Notes: generated by a model not told the origin, from the letters alone. Shown: positions 41,871 through 51,317, numbered from the stretch's first letter. The stretch: 58,122 nt of DNA from JBJMLO01 sp045805265 (GCA_045805265.1 JBJMLO010000001.1:1-58122), one strand, 5' to 3'. Translations and numbers: made by a program.

Positions 41871-43334
41871 ATGCGAAGGCGCGCCCCCCGTTTCGTCGTC
41901 GTCCTGCTCGTCGGGCTCATCGCAGCGCTCCTCCCCGGAGGAGCCGCTCACGCGGGCGGCCCCGGCGTCTGGACGAAGATCGCCGTGACGGAGTCCGGCT
42001 TCAACAAGGTCGGCATGCTCCGCACGGCCGACGGCAAGCTCCACCTCGTCTACGTGGTGCACCTCCAGAACGGCCACCGGACGCTCAAGTGGGCCACGAT
42101 CTCGCTCGCGGGCGCGCTCCAGCAGTCCGGCACCACCGATGTGACCGACTGGGAGGGGATCGAGGGCGACCCTGTGCTGATCCGGGACGGGTCCGGCGGG
42201 ATGCGGGCGGTGTTCAAGGGCGGTCAGGACTCGAACAACTCGAACTTCTTCGCCCGTGGTCCCGACTACGACACGACCAGCGCAGACGGCTCCTCGTGGG
42301 CGCTCCATCAGGAAACGATCGGCCAGCACACGGCCCTCAACGGGACGTTCGCCGCAGCCGCCGAGCAGGACGGGACGCCCGTGTCGTCGTTCGGCCTGAA
42401 CTCGGTCCTGTACTTCCACCAGGGCACCGACCCCAACGCGCCGTCCTCGACACCCGACGGGGAGATCGACGGTCCGGCCGGGACGTTCTCCCTGTCCGAC
42501 CAGTCCCTCGCCGTCGACAAGGACGGCTCCGTGTGGGAGGCGTGGTTCCAGAGCGCGAACTCCACCCAGAAGCAGGGCTACTACGTGGAGAAGATCCTTC
42601 CCGTCCAGGGCCAACCCATGAAGGCCCCGAGCTCGGGGCTCCTCAACAAGGACAACTCGCCGCGATTTCAGGCGCGGGTGGCGTTCGTGGCACGGCCCGG
42701 CGGCGGACTGTACCTCGCGTATTGCTCGCCGACGAGCACGCAGGCCTGCGCGCACGTTGACTTCTGGAAGGTCGGGTCGTCCACCGCCAAGGTGGTTCCG
42801 GACTCCGGGACCCACAACGCGCAGGCCGTGGGCCTCGCCGCCGGGAAGGCGGGGCGGATCTCGGTCTTCTGGATGGACTTCGGCCAGAACAAGCTGCACG
42901 TGATCCGGACGGACACGACCGCGACGGCCTTCGGCGTGGACCGCATCATCACCCCGCCGCCGGGCACGTTTATCTTCAACCAGATCCAGGGCGAGGGGAC
43001 GTTCGGTCGCCTCGACCTCGTGGCGAACGTCCTGTCGACGAAGGCGGGGAACCCGATCGAGTTCTGGCAGACCCAGGTCCTGGCCGGCCTGAGCCTGACG
43101 GCGAGTCCGCTCAAGTTCAGCCACACGGCGGCCCACACCGTGACCTTCACCGTGAAGGACGCCGGGCAGCCGGTGTCGGGCGTGCACGTCTCGTGCATCG
43201 GGAAGAGCGCGACGACGAACTCGAGCGGTATCGCCAAGATCACGTTTCCGAAGGGGACGGCCACGGGAAAGCACGTCTGCTCGGCGAACGACTCGAACTA
43301 CAACCCGGGCAAGGTCACCATCACCGTGACCTAA
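41871..43334 (+). CDS. Secreted propeller-like protein with C-terminal Ig-like domain, copy 1
   Basis: A 487-residue exported protein. The signal peptide (RRR then FVVVLLVGLIAALLPGGAAHA) cleaves after AHA. Residues 30-400 are a series of beta-rich units with recurring motifs (GMLRTADGKLHLVY, DPVLIRDGSGGMRAVF, GSVWEAWFQSAN, GGGLYLAYCSP, GRISVFWMDFGQNKLHVI) that suggest a sialidase-like beta-propeller. The last 80 residues are an Ig-like domain with two Cys. No LPXTG anchor. AAGGAGAAG precedes the ATG at 41871. Its tandem twin follows. Confidence 0.72.
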   Translation: MRRRAPRFVVVLLVGLIAALLPGGAAHAGGPGVWTKIAVTESGFNKVGMLRTADGKLHLVYVVHLQNGHRTLKWATISLAGALQQSGTTDVTDWEGIEGDPVLIRDGSGGMRAVFKGGQDSNNSNFFARGPDYDTTSADGSSWALHQETIGQHTALNGTFAAAAEQDGTPVSSFGLNSVLYFHQGTDPNAPSSTPDGEIDGPAGTFSLSDQSLAVDKDGSVWEAWFQSANSTQKQGYYVEKILPVQGQPMKAPSSGLLNKDNSPRFQARVAFVARPGGGLYLAYCSPTSTQACAHVDFWKVGSSTAKVVPDSGTHNAQAVGLAAGKAGRISVFWMDFGQNKLHVIRTDTTATAFGVDRIITPPPGTFIFNQIQGEGTFGRLDLVANVLSTKAGNPIEFWQTQVLAGLSLTASPLKFSHTAAHTVTFTVKDAGQPVSGVHVSCIGKSATTNSSGIAKITFPKGTATGKHVCSANDSNYNPGKVTITVT

Positions 43335-43453
43335 CGTTTTGGACGGGGGCCCTCGGAGGGCCGCTCGGGGCAACCTGCGCGGGTGGCGTTTTTGGGCGCG
43401 GATGACTAGATTTGCTGGCTTCTCGCCGCCGACGCCCGTGAAGGAGAACTGAG

Positions 43454-44893
43454 ATGCCGAAACGTGCCCCCCGGAGGGTCCTGGTCGTCCTCGCGCTGGC
43501 ACTTGGGCTGGTCGTCCCGGCCGGGACCGCGCACGCGGGCGGGCCGGGGGTCTGGACGAAGCTCGCCACCGTCGACAACGGCTTCGACACGGTCGGCATG
43601 CTCCGGACCTCGAACGGGGACCTGCACGTCGTCTACCTGAAGAAGAAGGCGACGAACGACACGCACGCGTACGGCACGGTCACCCTGGGGCTTGCCGGCG
43701 GGGTGGCGTCGACGGGCACGGCGCTGTCCGGGTGGGACAGCCTGGAGCCGGATCCCCGGCTCGTGAAGGACGGGACGGGGCTCCGCCTCCTGTTCGAGGG
43801 CGCCACCGGCAGCAGCGGGTGCTTCTCCACCGGCCTCGTGTACACCGAGACCAGCTCCAACGGGTCCAGCTGGAACCTCCCGACCGCCTCGCTGTCCAGC
43901 CACAGCGCCGGGATCGGCGGCCTGGCGGCCACCGCCGAGACGAACGGGACCACGCCGGTGGCGGCGTTCGCCGGCGGCCACTTCTTCCACGAGGGCGTCG
44001 ACAATTGCCCGGCCTCGAACACGGACGGGACCATCAACCAGACCGGGGGCGGCACGCCGACGAACCCGGCGATGGTCACCGATCCGAGCAACGGCTCCGT
44101 GTGGGTGGCCTGGTACCAGAGCAACAGCAACCCCGGGTACTGGGTGGACCAGATCCTTCCCAGCCAGGCGGCGCCGAAGGAGGCGCCGGGCTCGGACGAC
44201 TCCTCGCCGAAGCAGAGCAACCAGCCGAACCAGCCGGTGGCGCTCGCCGCGCGGGCCGGCGGCGGCGTGTACGAGGCGTACTGCGTGGCGACCAGCACCA
44301 AGGCCTGCGCGCACGTCGACCTGTGGAAGGCCGGCACGACGACGCCTCTGGTGGTCCCCGACACAGGGACCGGCAACGCCCGGCATGTCGCCTTGGCGGC
44401 GGGCCCGGGGGGCCGGGTGACCGTCCTCTGGTACGACACCGGCCAGAACCGGATCCACGCGATCGGGACGAACACTGCGGCGACCGGGTTCGGCCTCGAT
44501 CGTGTCGTCAAGCCGCCGCCGAACACGTCGGAGCTCCACTCGCTCCAGGCGGAGGGCACCTCGGGGCGCCTGGACGTCGTCGTCGACGTCCTGCTCAGCA
44601 CGACCGGCTTCCCCATCACGCTGTGGTCGACCCAGATCCTGGCCGGGCTGAAGCTCACCGCGAGCCCGACGAGCTTCAGCCACACCGCGGCGCACACGGT
44701 GACGTTCACGGTAAAGGACGCGGGCCAGGCCGTGTCCGGCGCGCACGTGGCGTGCATCGGCAAGAGCGCGACGACGAACTCGAATGGGGTCGCGTCGATC
44801 ACGTTCCCGAAGGGGACGGCGACCGGCAAGCACGTCTGCACGGCCACCAAGGCGAACTACAACCCGGGCAAGGTCACCATCACCGTGACCTGA
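43454..44893 (+). CDS. Secreted propeller-like protein with C-terminal Ig-like domain, copy 2
   Basis: A 479-residue paralogue of the preceding gene with the same architecture. Signal peptide (PKRAPRRVLVVLALALGLVVPAGTAHA) cleaves at AHA-GG. Matching units include GMLRTSNGDLHVVY, GSVWVAWYQSNS and GGGVYEAYC. The end, from about 44660, is nearly identical in DNA to the first copy (43100-43331), including KSATTNS and FPKGTATGKHVC. The middle has diverged far more, so homogenisation of the 3' ends is possible. RBS AAGGAGAA lies before the ATG. Confidence 0.72.
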   Translation: MPKRAPRRVLVVLALALGLVVPAGTAHAGGPGVWTKLATVDNGFDTVGMLRTSNGDLHVVYLKKKATNDTHAYGTVTLGLAGGVASTGTALSGWDSLEPDPRLVKDGTGLRLLFEGATGSSGCFSTGLVYTETSSNGSSWNLPTASLSSHSAGIGGLAATAETNGTTPVAAFAGGHFFHEGVDNCPASNTDGTINQTGGGTPTNPAMVTDPSNGSVWVAWYQSNSNPGYWVDQILPSQAAPKEAPGSDDSSPKQSNQPNQPVALAARAGGGVYEAYCVATSTKACAHVDLWKAGTTTPLVVPDTGTGNARHVALAAGPGGRVTVLWYDTGQNRIHAIGTNTAATGFGLDRVVKPPPNTSELHSLQAEGTSGRLDVVVDVLLSTTGFPITLWSTQILAGLKLTASPTSFSHTAAHTVTFTVKDAGQAVSGAHVACIGKSATTNSNGVASITFPKGTATGKHVCTATKANYNPGKVTITVT

Positions 44894-44957
44894 TCTCATC
44901 CGCCCGGCAGGCTTTTACCCGGGTGGATCGACGGGGTACGGGCCCCTGACCAGCGGG

Positions 44958-45009
44958 TACAATGGGCCCGCTTCCGGAGCGCGGCCTCCATTCGGCCACG
45001 CTCCTTTTC
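44958..45009 (+). promoter_or_regulatory. -10 box and leader hairpin before the phosphohydrolase gene
   Basis: TACAAT (44958-44963) is a good TANNNT box, though no clear -35 is seen. The predicted leader carries GGAGCG (44976-44981), GGCC, loop, GGCC, then CGCTCC (44999-45004) followed by TTTT. This is a terminator-like hairpin right before the ribosome site GAGGAGAG. Attenuation is an inference. Confidence 0.4.
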
Positions 45010-45034
45010 GTGAGGCGCCCCACGAGGAGAGTTC

Positions 45035-46447
45035 GTGCCGGACATGCCACAAGGCCCGCGCGTCGCGGTGATCGGCCTGGACTGCGGGACTCCGCAGCTG
45101 CTGTTCCGCGATCTCGCGGACGAGGTCCCGAACATCCGCAAGCTCATGGAATCCGGGCTGCACGGGGACCTGGCCAGCATCACGCCGCCCATCACGGTCC
45201 CCGCGTGGGCGTGCGCGATGAGCGGCCGGACGCCCGGCCAGCTCGGCATCTACGGCTTCCGCAACCGCAAGGACACGACGTACGACGGCCTGTCGATCGC
45301 CACGTCGGACAAGATCACCGCACCCCAGGTGTGGGACGAGCTGGGCAAGCGTGGGCTGAAGTCCCTGCTGATCGGCGTGCCGCCGGGGTTCCCGCCGAAG
45401 TCCGTCGAGGGGTGGCGGGTGTCCTGCTTCCTCACGCCGCCCTCAGCCAAGGCCTACGCCTCGCCGTCCGAGGTACAGACGGAGATCGAGGAGGAGCTCG
45501 GCGGGCCCGGCAGATACATCTTCGACATTCCGAACTTCCGCGAGCAGGGCTACGACTTCGTGCTCGACCAGGTGTTCAAGATGACCGAGCGCCGGTTCCA
45601 GGTCGCGCGGCGGCTGGTGCGGAACAAGCCCTGGGACCTCTTCATGTTCGTGGAGATCGGCGTCGATCGCCTCCATCACGTCTTCTGGCAGTACTACGAC
45701 CCGACGCACCCGAAGTACGAGCCGGGGAACCGGTTCGAGACCGCGTTCCAGGACTACTACCGGATGCTCGACCGTGAGATCGGATCGCTGCTGGAGCTGC
45801 TGCCCGACGACGTGATCACGATTCTCATGTCCGACCACGGCGCCCGGCCCATGATCGGCGGCGTGTGCTTCAACGACTGGCTGATCCGGGAGGGCTACCT
45901 GTCGCTCAGCGAGCCGGTCACCGAGCAGACGCCGATCGCAAAGGCGCCGATCGACTGGTCGAAGACCGTGGCGTGGGGCGACGGCGGATACTACGGCCGG
46001 CTGTTCCTCAACGTGCGGGGTCGGGAGCCCGAGGGCATCGTCGAGCCGTCCCAATACGAGTCAACTCGCGCCGAGCTCACCGAGCGCTTGGAGGCCATGA
46101 CCGGCCCGGACGGCGAGCGCCTCGGGACGAAGGTCATCCGGCCCCAGGACGTGTACACGGAGGTGCAGGGCATCGCGCCGGACCTCATCGTGTACTTCGG
46201 CGACCTCGCCTGGCGATCGGTCGGCGCGGTGGCCGCGGCCACGGTCGGGGGCGTGTTCACCTACGAGAACGACACCGGCCCCGACGGGGCGAACCACGAC
46301 CGCAACGGGATCTTCGTGATGAACGGCCATCCCGGGCAGCGCACCGGCGTGGCGGAGGGGCTGCGGCTGATCGACGTGGGGCCGTCCATCCTGTCGCTGT
46401 ACGACATCGAGGCGCCGGAGGGCGCCGTGGGAAGGAGCTTCCTGTGA
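45035..46447 (+). CDS. Alkaline-phosphatase-superfamily phosphodiesterase/pyrophosphatase
   Basis: A 470-residue enzyme of the type I phosphodiesterase/nucleotide pyrophosphatase family. Metal and substrate features are VIGLDCGTPQ (first Asp), ITPPITVPAWACAMSG with the nucleophile region, MFVEIGVDRLHHVFW, LMSDHGARP (Asp-His pair) and GGANHDRNGIF-like GANHDRNG (His). Cytosolic by lack of signal peptide. Start GTG at 45035 after GAGGAGAG; its stop overlaps the APS kinase GTG. The substrate is unknown; coupling to APS kinase hints at sulfonucleotide or sulfate-ester chemistry. Confidence 0.85.
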   Translation: MPDMPQGPRVAVIGLDCGTPQLLFRDLADEVPNIRKLMESGLHGDLASITPPITVPAWACAMSGRTPGQLGIYGFRNRKDTTYDGLSIATSDKITAPQVWDELGKRGLKSLLIGVPPGFPPKSVEGWRVSCFLTPPSAKAYASPSEVQTEIEEELGGPGRYIFDIPNFREQGYDFVLDQVFKMTERRFQVARRLVRNKPWDLFMFVEIGVDRLHHVFWQYYDPTHPKYEPGNRFETAFQDYYRMLDREIGSLLELLPDDVITILMSDHGARPMIGGVCFNDWLIREGYLSLSEPVTEQTPIAKAPIDWSKTVAWGDGGYYGRLFLNVRGREPEGIVEPSQYESTRAELTERLEAMTGPDGERLGTKVIRPQDVYTEVQGIAPDLIVYFGDLAWRSVGAVAAATVGGVFTYENDTGPDGANHDRNGIFVMNGHPGQRTGVAEGLRLIDVGPSILSLYDIEAPEGAVGRSFL

Positions 46448-47079
46448 CGCATCATCCCGACCAGAAGGGCTTCACGGTGTGGTTCACCGGCCTGTCCGGT
46501 GCGGGGAAGTCCACGCTCGCCGAGATGCTGTACCACGAGTTCCAGGCCCGCGGGCTCAAGACAGAGATGCTCGACGGCGACATCGTCCGCCAGAACCTGT
46601 CCAAGGGCCTGGGCTTCTCGAAGGAGGACCGCGACACGAACATCCGCCGGATCGGGTTCGTGGCGAACCTGCTCACCCGCAACGGCGTCGCCACGATCAC
46701 GTGCGCGATCTCGCCGTACCGGGACGTCCGCGACGAGTGCCGCGCGCTGATCGGAGAGTTCGTCGAGGTGTACGTGTACGCGACCGTCGAGGAGATCGCC
46801 GCCCACCGCGACCCCAAGGGCCTCTACAAGAAGGCCCTGGCCGGCGAGATCACGGGCTTCACCGGCGTCGACGATCCCTACGAGGCTCCGGAGCACCCCG
46901 AGATCACGGTCAACACCCTCGACCAGGAACCGATCGAGTCGCTCCAGCAGATCCTCGACACGCTGCGCGACATGGGCCACATCGACGAGAGCACCCCCCT
47001 GGTCGAAGGCGACCGCGTCCACAGCGGCATGACCGACCTCCGCCTGACGGAATCCGGCACCGTCGCCGAGGGCCGCTGA
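46444..47079 (+). CDS. cysC: Adenylylsulfate (APS) kinase
   Basis: Phosphorylates APS to PAPS. It has 211 residues with P-loop GLSGAGKST (16-24), LDGDIVRQNLSKGLGFSKEDRDTNIRRIGFVA, the VYVYATVEEIAAHRDPKGLYKKA segment and GFTGVDDPYEAPEHPEITVNT. About 35 extra residues follow the domain. It is coupled (GTGA) to the upstream hydrolase. No ATP sulfurylase, PAPS reductase or sulfotransferase gene lies near, so its APS source is elsewhere. Sulfonation of a product, not assimilation, is one possible role. Confidence 0.94.
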   Translation: MTHHPDQKGFTVWFTGLSGAGKSTLAEMLYHEFQARGLKTEMLDGDIVRQNLSKGLGFSKEDRDTNIRRIGFVANLLTRNGVATITCAISPYRDVRDECRALIGEFVEVYVYATVEEIAAHRDPKGLYKKALAGEITGFTGVDDPYEAPEHPEITVNTLDQEPIESLQQILDTLRDMGHIDESTPLVEGDRVHSGMTDLRLTESGTVAEGR

Positions 47080-47418
47080 GCTTCGCTCCAAGGGCGCCGT
47101 GGGGCCAGTCGGCCCCCTGGTCTTGGAGGCGCTCGAGGGGCGCCTGGCCGCTGGTCGGCTCGTAGGCGCGAGCACCAGGACAACCGTCCCGCGGGCACGC
47201 TGCAGCTGGCGGGCGACCGGACGATGCCCCGGCGTCAGCGTCAGGTGAAGGGGAGCCTCACGCCGTCGATGTTCCACCCGACCCGCGGATCGGGCAAATC
47301 GATGCTCGCGATCGGAGGGGCGCTCCTGTAGCATTCCGTCATGGAACACCTCGACGCCTGCCCTTCCCCGGGCGGGCGTCTCGCGTATTCGGCACGTTCT
47401 CCCTGGTAGGAGGGCACG
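47080..47418 (+). other. 339-base gap between cysC and guaB3
   Basis: No convincing gene. A nested stem with inner GGGGCC-AGTC-GGCCCC (47101-47116) lies near cysC and may terminate its transcript. GCTTCGCTCC (47080-47089) is an inverted copy of the GGAGCGAAGC motif seen in the L4 tail. TAGCAT (47329-47334) may be the -10 box of guaB3. A leader hairpin follows. Confidence 0.45.
47353..47380 (+). promoter_or_regulatory. Leader hairpin before guaB3
   Basis: GACGCCTGCCC (47353-47363) pairs with GGGCGGGCGTC (47370-47380), 11 pairs with one G-U, over a TTCCCC loop. It follows the -10 box TAGCAT by about 18 bases and ends 38 bases before the gene. The bases after the stem are not a T-run. It may affect message stability. 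Confidence 0.4.
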
Positions 47419-48576
47419 GTGGAGCTCGAGATCGGTATCGGCAAGCAGGCCCGGCGGGCCTACGGATTCGACGAGGTGGCCATCGTGCCGTCGCGGCGGA
47501 CCCGCGATCCTGACGACGTGGACATCTCCTGGGAGATCGACGCGTACACGTTCGGCCTCCCGATGATGGCGAGCGCGATGGACGGCGTCGTGTCGCCGGC
47601 CGTCGCCGTGGAGATCGGCCGGCTGGGTGGCCTGGCCGTCCTCAACCTCGAGGGGCTCCAGACCCGCTACGAGGACCCCGATCCGGTGTTCGACGAGATC
47701 GCCGCCCTGCCCGACGAGAAGGCCACCCGGCGGATGCAGGAGCTGTACCAGGAGCCCATCAAGGACGAGCTCATCGTCCGGCGGATCCGCGAGATCAAGG
47801 AGGGCGGTGTGGTCGCGGCGGCCTCGCTGACCCCGCAGCGGGTGGCCCGGTACCAGCACCTGGTCCTCGAGGCGCAACTCGACGTGCTGGTGATCCAGGG
47901 GACGGTCGTGTCGGCGGAGCACGTGTCCACGAAGTCCGAGCCGCTGAACCTCAAGGAGTTCATCGCCACGTTCGATCTGCCGGTGATCGTGGGCGGCGTT
48001 GCGTCCTTCTCGACCGCGCTGCACCTGATGCGAACGGGAGCGGTCGGCGTCCTCGTCGGCGTGGGGCCCGGCGCCGCGTGCACGACGCGTGGCGTGATCG
48101 GCGTGGGCGTCCCTCAGGCCACCGCCATCGCCGACGCGTCCGCCGCACGGATGCAGCACCTACACGAGACCGGGCGGTACTGTCACGTGATCGCCGACGG
48201 CGGCATGAGAACCGGCGGCGACATCGCCAAGGCCATCGCGTGCGGCGCCGACGCGGTGATGATCGGCTCGCCGCTGGCCCGGGCATACGAGGCGCCGGGG
48301 CGCGGGTTCCACTGGGGGATGGCGACGTTCCACCCCACGCTCCCGCGCGGCGCTCGCGTGAAAACCTCCCAGGCCGCGTCGCTGAAGGAGATCCTGGTCG
48401 GCCCCGCCCACGAGAACGACGGGACGCTGAACCTGTTCGGAGGGCTCAACATGTCGATGGCCACGACCGGCTACGCGAACATCCGCGAGTTCCAGAAGGC
48501 AGAGCTGGTCGTCGCGCCCTCGATCAAGTCGGAGGGCAAGGCGTACCAGCGGTCCCAGGGCGTGGGGATGGCGTAG
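47419..48576 (+). CDS. guaB3: IMP dehydrogenase, GuaB3 family
   Basis: A 385-residue TIM barrel that oxidises IMP to XMP, or a related member of that family. It lacks the two CBS domains of the main GuaB. Catalytic C221 sits in GVGPGAACTTRGVIGVGVPQATAIAD, with GGVA, IADGGMRTGGDIAKAIACGADAVMIGSPLA. The GTG at 47419 follows GGAGGGCACG. It is 2 bases ahead of guaA, so both GMP-synthesis steps are coupled. In Actinobacteria guaB3 accompanies a canonical guaB elsewhere. Confidence 0.92.
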   Translation: MELEIGIGKQARRAYGFDEVAIVPSRRTRDPDDVDISWEIDAYTFGLPMMASAMDGVVSPAVAVEIGRLGGLAVLNLEGLQTRYEDPDPVFDEIAALPDEKATRRMQELYQEPIKDELIVRRIREIKEGGVVAAASLTPQRVARYQHLVLEAQLDVLVIQGTVVSAEHVSTKSEPLNLKEFIATFDLPVIVGGVASFSTALHLMRTGAVGVLVGVGPGAACTTRGVIGVGVPQATAIADASAARMQHLHETGRYCHVIADGGMRTGGDIAKAIACGADAVMIGSPLARAYEAPGRGFHWGMATFHPTLPRGARVKTSQAASLKEILVGPAHENDGTLNLFGGLNMSMATTGYANIREFQKAELVVAPSIKSEGKAYQRSQGVGMA

Positions 48577-48578
48577 GC

Positions 48579-50156
48579 ATGTCCGAGGAGGCGACCCCCG
48601 AGCCGCTGACCACGGGGGCCCGCGACCCGCGGCCGGTGCTGGTGCTGGACTTCGGGGCCCAGTACGCGCAGCTCATCGCCCGACGGATCCGCGAGGCGCA
48701 CGTCTACTCCGAGATCGTGCCGTTCGACACGACTTCCGAGGAGCTGAAGGGCCGGCGACCGGCGGGGCTCGTGCTGTCCGGCGGCCCGGCCAGCGTCTAC
48801 GAGCCAGGCGCGCCGGACATCGATCCGCGCGTGTTCGATCTGGAGGTCCCGGTCCTCGGGATCTGCTACGGCCAGCAGGTCATGGCGCGGGCCCTCGGAG
48901 GGGTGGTTGCCCCCACCGGGGTCCGGGAGTACGGGCGAACCGACCTCACGGTGACGGCTCCCGGCGTGTTGCTGGCCGACCTCCCCGAACACGAGACCGT
49001 CTGGATGAGCCACGGCGACGCGGTGGAGCGCGCGCCGGCCGGCTTCCGGGTCACCGCCCGCACCGAGGCCATCCCGGTCGCGGCGATGGAGGACCCGGAG
49101 CGGGGCCTGTACGCCGTTCAGTTCCACCCGGAGGTCGCGCACACGCCGCGCGGGCAGGACGTGATGAAGCGGTTCCTGTACGACGGGTGTGGACTGCTGC
49201 CGGACTGGACGCCGGCGAACGTCATCGAACGCGGCGTCGAGCGGATCCGCGAGCAGATCGGCGACGCAGACGCCCTCTGCGCCCTGAGCGGGGGAGTGGA
49301 CTCCGCGGTGGCCGCCCTGCTGGTGTACAAGGCGATCGGCGACCGGCTCACCTGCGTCTTCGTGGACACCGGCATGCTCCGGGAGGGGGAGGCGGAGCAG
49401 GTTGAGGACACGTTCGCCCGGCATTTCCGCGTTCCGTTGGTGCGCGTGAAGGCGGCCGACCGGTTCCTCGCGAAGCTTGCCGGCGTCGACGATCCCGAGG
49501 ACAAACGCAAGATCATCGGCGAGGAATTCATCCGGGTATTCGAGGAGGTTGCCCGCGAGCACCGGGGGAGTCGCTTCTTGGTGCAGGGAACCTTGTACCC
49601 CGATGTCATCGAGAGCGGCTCCCGGAATGCGGCGAAGATCAAGAGCCATCACAACGTGGGTGGCCTGCCGGAGGACATGGAATTCGAGCTGGTCGAGCCG
49701 CTTCGGGACCTGTTCAAGGACGAGGTCCGCCAGGTCGGGGCGGAGCTGGGTCTGCCCGAGGAGATCACGCAACGGCAGCCATTTCCCGGGCCCGGGCTGG
49801 CGGTGCGCGTGCTCGGCGACGTCACCGCCGAGCGGCTCGCGCTGGTCCGGGCAGCCGACCACATCCTGCGAGAGGAGATCCGCCGGGCCGGCCTCGACCG
49901 GGACCTGTGGCAGTGGTACACGGCGCTCCTGGCCGGCGTTCGAAGCGTCGGTGTCATGGGCGACGGCCGGACCTACCAGCACCCCGTGGTGATCAGGGCC
50001 GTGACCAGCGAGGACGCCATGACCGCCGACTGGGCCCGCCTCCCGTACAAGGTCCTCGACCGCATCGCCGGCCGCATCGTCTCGGAGGTCCCCGGCGTGA
50101 ACCGCGTCGTCTACGACGTCACCAGCAAGCCGCCCGCGACCATCGAGTGGGAGTAG
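48579..50156 (+). CDS. guaA: GMP synthase (glutamine-hydrolysing)
   Basis: Converts XMP to GMP. The 525 residues comprise an N-terminal amidotransferase with VLVLDFGAQYAQLIARRIRE, nucleophile C96 in LGICYGQQ and the FHPEVAH pair, then an ATP pyrophosphatase domain with SGGVDSAVAALL, TFVDTGMLR-like residues, and the C-terminal dimerisation domain ending VYDVTSKPPATIEWE. The ATG at 48579 is 2 bases past guaB3. Confidence 0.97.
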   Translation: MSEEATPEPLTTGARDPRPVLVLDFGAQYAQLIARRIREAHVYSEIVPFDTTSEELKGRRPAGLVLSGGPASVYEPGAPDIDPRVFDLEVPVLGICYGQQVMARALGGVVAPTGVREYGRTDLTVTAPGVLLADLPEHETVWMSHGDAVERAPAGFRVTARTEAIPVAAMEDPERGLYAVQFHPEVAHTPRGQDVMKRFLYDGCGLLPDWTPANVIERGVERIREQIGDADALCALSGGVDSAVAALLVYKAIGDRLTCVFVDTGMLREGEAEQVEDTFARHFRVPLVRVKAADRFLAKLAGVDDPEDKRKIIGEEFIRVFEEVAREHRGSRFLVQGTLYPDVIESGSRNAAKIKSHHNVGGLPEDMEFELVEPLRDLFKDEVRQVGAELGLPEEITQRQPFPGPGLAVRVLGDVTAERLALVRAADHILREEIRRAGLDRDLWQWYTALLAGVRSVGVMGDGRTYQHPVVIRAVTSEDAMTADWARLPYKVLDRIAGRIVSEVPGVNRVVYDVTSKPPATIEWE

Positions 50157-50301
50157 CGACCGGGCACTCAGGACTGAAGGAAGCCCTCCGTAGTTTGCTG
50201 TACTCCATTTGGGCACTCGCGCTGTAGGCCGTTTGAGTCAATGATTGTCAATCCAGGGCGACCACGTGGGCGGCCGCCTGCTGAAGGGACGGCTGGAATC
50301 G

Positions 50302-51279
50302 ATGGGAAGAGTCTTCGCCCGGCTCCGCTACCGGCGAATCCTGGTGGTGATGGCCGTCGCCGGACTCATCTCGATCCTGCTGGTCCCGGTCGCTCGGGCG
50401 AGCACGGTCTCGATTCGCCACCGCAACGTCGAGGGGAGGCTCTCGATCGGCGTCGGTGAGTGGATCGCGGCGGGGTACCGCTTTCGGTTCGCCCCGAAAC
50501 ATCCCTCCGCGACGGTCCAGTTCGCCGACCCGACCTTCACCTCCTCGGAGGCGAGATGCGTGGGAACCGGGGCGCCGGTCACCCTCGTGGTGACGGCGCC
50601 CACCGCGACGTACTCCATCCCGCAGAACGACATGGACTTCGTCCCCGGGAAGCGGCGGGTCGACCGCTCGACCTTCCAGGGGTCCGCGCGGTACGGCGTC
50701 CACACGCCGGACCTCTGCCACGGCCGAAGGGTCGATCTCAGTGGGGGCTTCATCTTCTCGGCGGACGTCACCTCCGAGCCGGCGGACGCCCGGCCCATGA
50801 AGATCCAGTTCCACTATCAGGTGCCCGCGGCATCGGGCCTGCGGAACATCGATTGCGCCACGGTCACGTCCGGCGTCATGTGCCGAGCCGGTTGGAGCGC
50901 GCCTACGAGCCTGCCTGATCCCGTGACGTACACGCCGCTCATCTCCACCACGCCGACGATCCCGTTCGGCCTCGGTGGATCGATGGGCGACTCGGCCACG
51001 ATCACCGGCGCGGCGCCCGCGGCGGGAGGCACGGTCACGTTCAGGGCCTTCGGGCCCTCCGATCAGGACTGCCTGGGTCCCGAGATCTTCGACAGCACGA
51101 TCATCGTGTCGGCGGATTCCGCGGGATCGGCGGCCGTGACCTCCGGCACCTTTCCACTGACGCAGTTCGGGCGGTACCTGTGGACCGCCGAGTACAGCGG
51201 GGACCCGGGCACCGGGACCCAGCCTGCCGCGAGCGGTTGCGGCGACGAGGTGGTCGACATCGCCGCGTCCGCTCCCTGA
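50302..51279 (+). CDS. Secreted protein with Ig-like C-terminal domain, unknown function
   Basis: A 325-residue exported protein. Signal peptide: RRILVVMAVAGLISILLVPVARA, cleaved about residue 31. The middle (residues 60-200) contains Cys-rich strands of no known family; the end (AATITGAAPAAGGTVTFRAFGPSDQDC to YLWTAEYSGDP) is an Ig-like beta-sandwich typical of exported actinobacterial proteins. I chose ATG 50302 because it places the signal peptide correctly. The frame is open from 50245. It stands alone after guaA. Confidence 0.65.
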   Translation: MGRVFARLRYRRILVVMAVAGLISILLVPVARASTVSIRHRNVEGRLSIGVGEWIAAGYRFRFAPKHPSATVQFADPTFTSSEARCVGTGAPVTLVVTAPTATYSIPQNDMDFVPGKRRVDRSTFQGSARYGVHTPDLCHGRRVDLSGGFIFSADVTSEPADARPMKIQFHYQVPAASGLRNIDCATVTSGVMCRAGWSAPTSLPDPVTYTPLISTTPTIPFGLGGSMGDSATITGAAPAAGGTVTFRAFGPSDQDCLGPEIFDSTIIVSADSAGSAAVTSGTFPLTQFGRYLWTAEYSGDPGTGTQPAASGCGDEVVDIAASAP

Positions 51280-51317
51280 TCGGATCGGAGCGCGTGGCCG
51301 GCCCGCGCCGTTTCGAG

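Noticed and set aside
41712..43502. 596-residue minus-strand frame opposite the first propeller-Ig gene
   Set aside because: Plus strand has signal peptide, ribosome site and a paralogue; the minus frame does not.
47241..47342. 33-residue minus-strand frame with a possible GAGGTG ribosome site
   Set aside because: Too short, no recognisable feature; overlaps the guaB3 promoter region.
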